A program made the translations under genes and the position numbers. A model generated the notes under the pieces. The model saw nothing but the letters and a program-made list of their open reading frames with translations. It was not told the origin of the DNA and did not search any database. Source: Oehlia diaphana (lineage: Eukaryota > Glomeromycota > Glomeromycetes > Glomerales > Glomeraceae). From it: a stretch of DNA of 10,494 bases. This document shows positions 8,196 through 10,494 of this stretch, piece by piece. How positions within the stretch are numbered: position 1 is the stretch's first letter; each line of letters begins with the position of its first letter. Location: assembly GCA_003833135.1 (NCBI GenBank), contig QZLH01001445.1, positions 11,884-22,377 of the forward strand, given 5' to 3'.

Positions 8196-8286
8196 GTAAG
8201 TTTGCTTATCCTCCTAGTATATTGTTTTTAATGAAACAGTTTAGCTGAAGGCGCTCAGACAAAGGATGATGTATTTTATCTCTTAG
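8196..8286 (+). other. Intron 2 of the SAM-nuclease gene
   Basis: The intron is 91 bases, phase 0, with donor GTAAGT at 8196-8201 and acceptor ATCTCTTAG ending at 8286; AGCTGAAG near 8243 may be the branch region. The join GYAQ to NLAQLESAFQTNKKK restores family-like sequence. Nearer acceptors at 8239 and 8258 leave the next exon in a wrong frame. Confidence 0.65.
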
Positions 8287-8767
8287 AATCTGGCGCAACT
8301 TGAAAGTGCGTTCCAAACAAATAAGAAAAAATGAACCGCAGATTAAGCATTTAAGGAAGATTACTTTGACTATCTTTATGGCATTGTGACCACAGGGGCA
8401 GAGTGGCATTTTATTATATATACTCCAGACGGTATTTACTGTACAAGTGGTAGTGAATACCAGATTAATCTCACGAAATCTGCTATTAAAGAAAATTCTG
8501 AATTACTTCGAAGCAATGTGAAAAGGGTAATAGGTATAATTGTTGGGCTACTAAAAGATAGGGTTAGTGTCAGTAGTTCCCCAATTAGCAAGAGGGTCAG
8601 AATCGAAAAAATTATCAAAAATAATAGCATAGATGTTATGTATCATGGGCGCAATCCCGAACATTTGTATTTATTTTTCGCATGTATTAATAAAAAATAT
8701 TTCTTGGTAAATTTCGCTGACGGGCCATGAGGAAAAAATCACATGATATTTTTTTATTTTGAATGCT

Positions 8768-8773
8768 TATATA
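8768..8773 (+). promoter_or_regulatory. TATA-like element ahead of the coiled-coil gene
   Basis: TATATA lies 28 bases before the ATG at 8801, in a 70-base gap between genes 7 and 8. The spacing to the ATG is short, so it may only reflect AT richness. Confidence 0.25.
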
Positions 8774-8800
8774 CAGTGTATTAGTTATAATATATAGATC

Positions 8801-10494
8801 ATGTCATCCGAGCTTGAATTATTGAAACAACGTATTACTGAACTTGAGGCTAAGAATGTTGAGATAGCAGAGCTCAGGAAGGAGAATGCAGAGCTTAGGA
8901 AGAAGAATACTGAGATTCGCGATCTTAGAATCAAGCTCTCAATTTCTGATGCTGAAATAGCTCAACTTAAGCATATGAATGCGGAGACTCTAAGAGCGAA
9001 TGGGGAATATAACGAGATGCGTGATGCTGAAAATGTCAAACTCAAGGTCACAATCAAGGAGTTGAAATCTGAGAATGTTGAGCTTAGAGATCGTATCACA
9101 AAAGTGGAACAGAACCAGTCTCTGCAAAGCGCCTTAACGGCAATTGATAATTCTTCTAACAACACTTCATCTAACTTCAATTCGGTTGCAGATCAGTTGC
9201 CTATGATAATTGATAACACATCATGAGAAACCGTTAGTGGATGATACTTCATTACCTGAAGAACCAATACCAGAGGTGTTACCAAAGATATCAGTATCTA
9301 ATAATAATGCGGACAGGTCTCAAAGGGACCACATCAAGCCATCGGAAGATAAGAAAATAGATTCTTTCTTAAATGAAGTGTATAAGAAAAAGGTTAGTAA
9401 TGAGATTAGGCAGAGGAACAGGGAAAAGAAATTATTGTGTGAATCATCTACTAAGGACTTAAGTGTCTTAAAGGGACCTGCCTCTTCTGTAGACAAAGAA
9501 TCTCGATCACATAAGAAGAAAGAAGCAGAAAATATCGTGCAGGATGTATTTGACTTTACCATGGATGGATCTGAGAAAAATCACATGATGGAAATTTCGC
9601 TGACGAGCTATGAGGAAAATAATTACCAAGAAAAGATAGAGTCCCAGGGGTGCCTAGCAGAGTTATCATGTTCAGACGTATTGCAAAATATAAACCGCTT
9701 ATATGAAAATGCATGTACTGCAAAAAATGAAAGGGTAAAGGCTAATCAGGCGGAAATTCTGTGCTGGAGAAACTTTATTATAGGACTGGATAATAGTATA
9801 GATGAAATCATGATCAAAGAAAAAGTAAGAACGAAAAAGGCTAAAGGACTTATTTACGATTTTATTCTTGTACATAATCCTGACACCAAACGGAAAACTT
9901 TATATCAGCGCATCAGTAGAGCAAGGAAGGTTTATGAGTTTACCGAAAAAATAGGAATTGATAAAATCAAGTATATCAAAACGTATAGTGCGAATTCTAT
10001 TGCAGAACTATCTGATAGTCAGATTCAAACTATTGTTGATTATTTCTCCAATAATCCCAACACTGAATTACCAGATGATCAAGAAGGCTCCATTATCGAT
10101 TCTGAAGAGGAGATTTTGGATGATCAGACTAATGCATCAGAGGCGGTTTCAGCTGAAGTAAGCGTCTCATCTATACCTACTGAACTCTAAATCAAAAAGA
10201 ATGCTTATGAAACCTCTTTGCAGAATTCTTCACCTAATTCACCAGCGCCATGCATAAGCGCCTCCGGCCAAGTTTCACATGTTCCTATCAAGATATCTAA
10301 ATTCCCTGAAAATAGGAATATCATCTATGAAGCTGTACGTAACCGTTTCCCTTTCTTATCATGGACTAAATCAATTACAAAATATTGAGATCATTTCGAA
10401 TATACCAACTCTGAAGCCAAGTGCCCAGCATGTACGAGCATTCACACACATCGAGGCATATGGGGTGATTGGACTTGCCAAAGTAAAGAAAATT
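8801..10494 (+). pseudogene. Coiled-coil protein with conserved middle domain and Cys/His tail (frameshifted, 3' end outside the window)
   Basis: ATG at 8801 starts a leucine-heptad coiled coil of about 105 residues (ELELLKQRITELEAKN to LKSENVELRDRITKVEQ), then a Ser/Asn-rich linker ending at TGA 9224. The coding content continues one frame over from 9210, just after TAA 9207, so a net +1 shift lies within 9210-9226. It runs to the window end with TAA at 10188 and TGA at 10386. Downstream come a basic stretch (EIRQRNREKKLL), a disordered acidic part, and a helical domain at about 9700-10060 (QAEILCWRNFI, KAKGLIYDFILVHNP, RKTLYQRISRARKVYEF, GIDKIKYIKTYSANSI). An acidic Ser-rich linker then leads to CPACTSIHTHRGIWGDWTC, a candidate zinc-binding Cys/His cluster. 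I recall this architecture as a large uncharacterised family in Rhizophagus. Its function is unknown; DNA-linked multimerisation is a guess from the coil and Cys/His tail. Confidence 0.7.

Larger units (their letters stand above)
7478..8730 (+). pseudogene. Three-exon SAM plus restriction-nuclease-like (Crinkler-type) protein with three internal stops
   Basis: The exons are 7478-7802, 7885-8195 and 8287-8730, giving 360 codons ending at TGA 8728. Both introns keep the frame. Stops interrupt it at TGA 7628, TGA 8332 and TAA 8344. Residues 5-70 are a SAM domain (LIEYLGSKDLKL to RLAEFIESL). Residues 109-280 match a domain I recall as abundant in Rhizophagus and linked to Crinkler-type effectors of the PD-(D/E)XK nuclease superfamily. 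It includes ANEAIRCKFISAILHAS, GQVDYTIKSLEE (Asp at 8115-8117), FCITKGK, and later FDYLYGIVTTGAEWHF and VKRVIGIIVGLLKDRV. In FCITKGK the expected acidic residue of the E-x-K pair is Lys (AAA, 8157-8159). The C-terminus from about 8600 (KRVRIEKIIKNN onward) may be an unrelated tail. Family members are thought to act on nucleic acids inside cells; this copy should be inactive. SAM assignment is firm; nuclease assignment is by analogy. Confidence 0.75.

Noticed and set aside
3..10494. Stop codon reassignment or programmed readthrough as the cause of the many in-frame stops
   Set aside because: TAA, TAG and TGA are all found as internal stops and all also occur at plausible gene ends; two genes have frameshifts as well. 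Decay explains this more simply.
3..10494. CRISPR array, rRNA genes or bacterial operon structure
   Set aside because: No regularly spaced repeats, no rRNA-like sequence, and introns plus eukaryotic domains exclude a bacterial origin.

Overview
The window looks like AT-rich nuclear DNA of an arbuscular mycorrhizal fungus (Glomeromycotina, most probably Rhizophagus or a close relative). The evidence is the gene content: SAM-domain genes joined to a restriction-nuclease-like Crinkler-type C-terminus, an F-box/leucine-rich-repeat gene, and coiled-coil proteins with a C-terminal Cys/His tail, all of kinds I recall as expanded in these genomes. Two short GT-AG introns that restore the reading frame, TATA-like boxes ahead of several genes, and the absence of ribosome binding sites or operon spacing also point to a eukaryote. 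No database search was possible, so family names rest on motif reading and memory.

Eight protein genes follow one another, all on the + strand, and every one is broken. In order: (1) a primase-helicase of the NrS-1/D5-like superfamily-3 type, cut by the left edge and ending at 2057; (2) a tyrosine-recombinase-like protein, 2415-3577; (3) a small coiled-coil protein, 3668-4105; (4) an F-box/LRR protein, 4229-5137; (5) an unrecognised acidic-start protein, 5416-6147; (6) a SAM-domain-only protein, 6707-6946; (7) a three-exon SAM plus nuclease-like protein, 7478-8730; (8) a coiled-coil protein with a conserved middle domain and a Cys/His tail, 8801 to beyond the right edge. In total I count 16 in-frame stop codons of all three types and two single frameshifts. 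Between these lesions the frames stay open and the family motifs remain legible, so the genes look recently inactivated rather than randomly open.

Intergenic DNA holds TATA-like boxes, an E-box, and a degenerate element of about 60-100 bp present four times between 4141 and 6147 (ahead of genes 4 and 5, at the end of gene 4, and running into the end of gene 5). The stretches 2058-2414, 6148-6706 and 6947-7477 carry no gene I can support.

The left part pairs a virus/plasmid-type replication helicase with a DNA-integrating recombinase, which could be the remains of one large mobile or virus-like element. The right part is more typical of expanded fungal effector and ubiquitin-adaptor families. 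Whether the two parts share an origin cannot be decided from the window alone.
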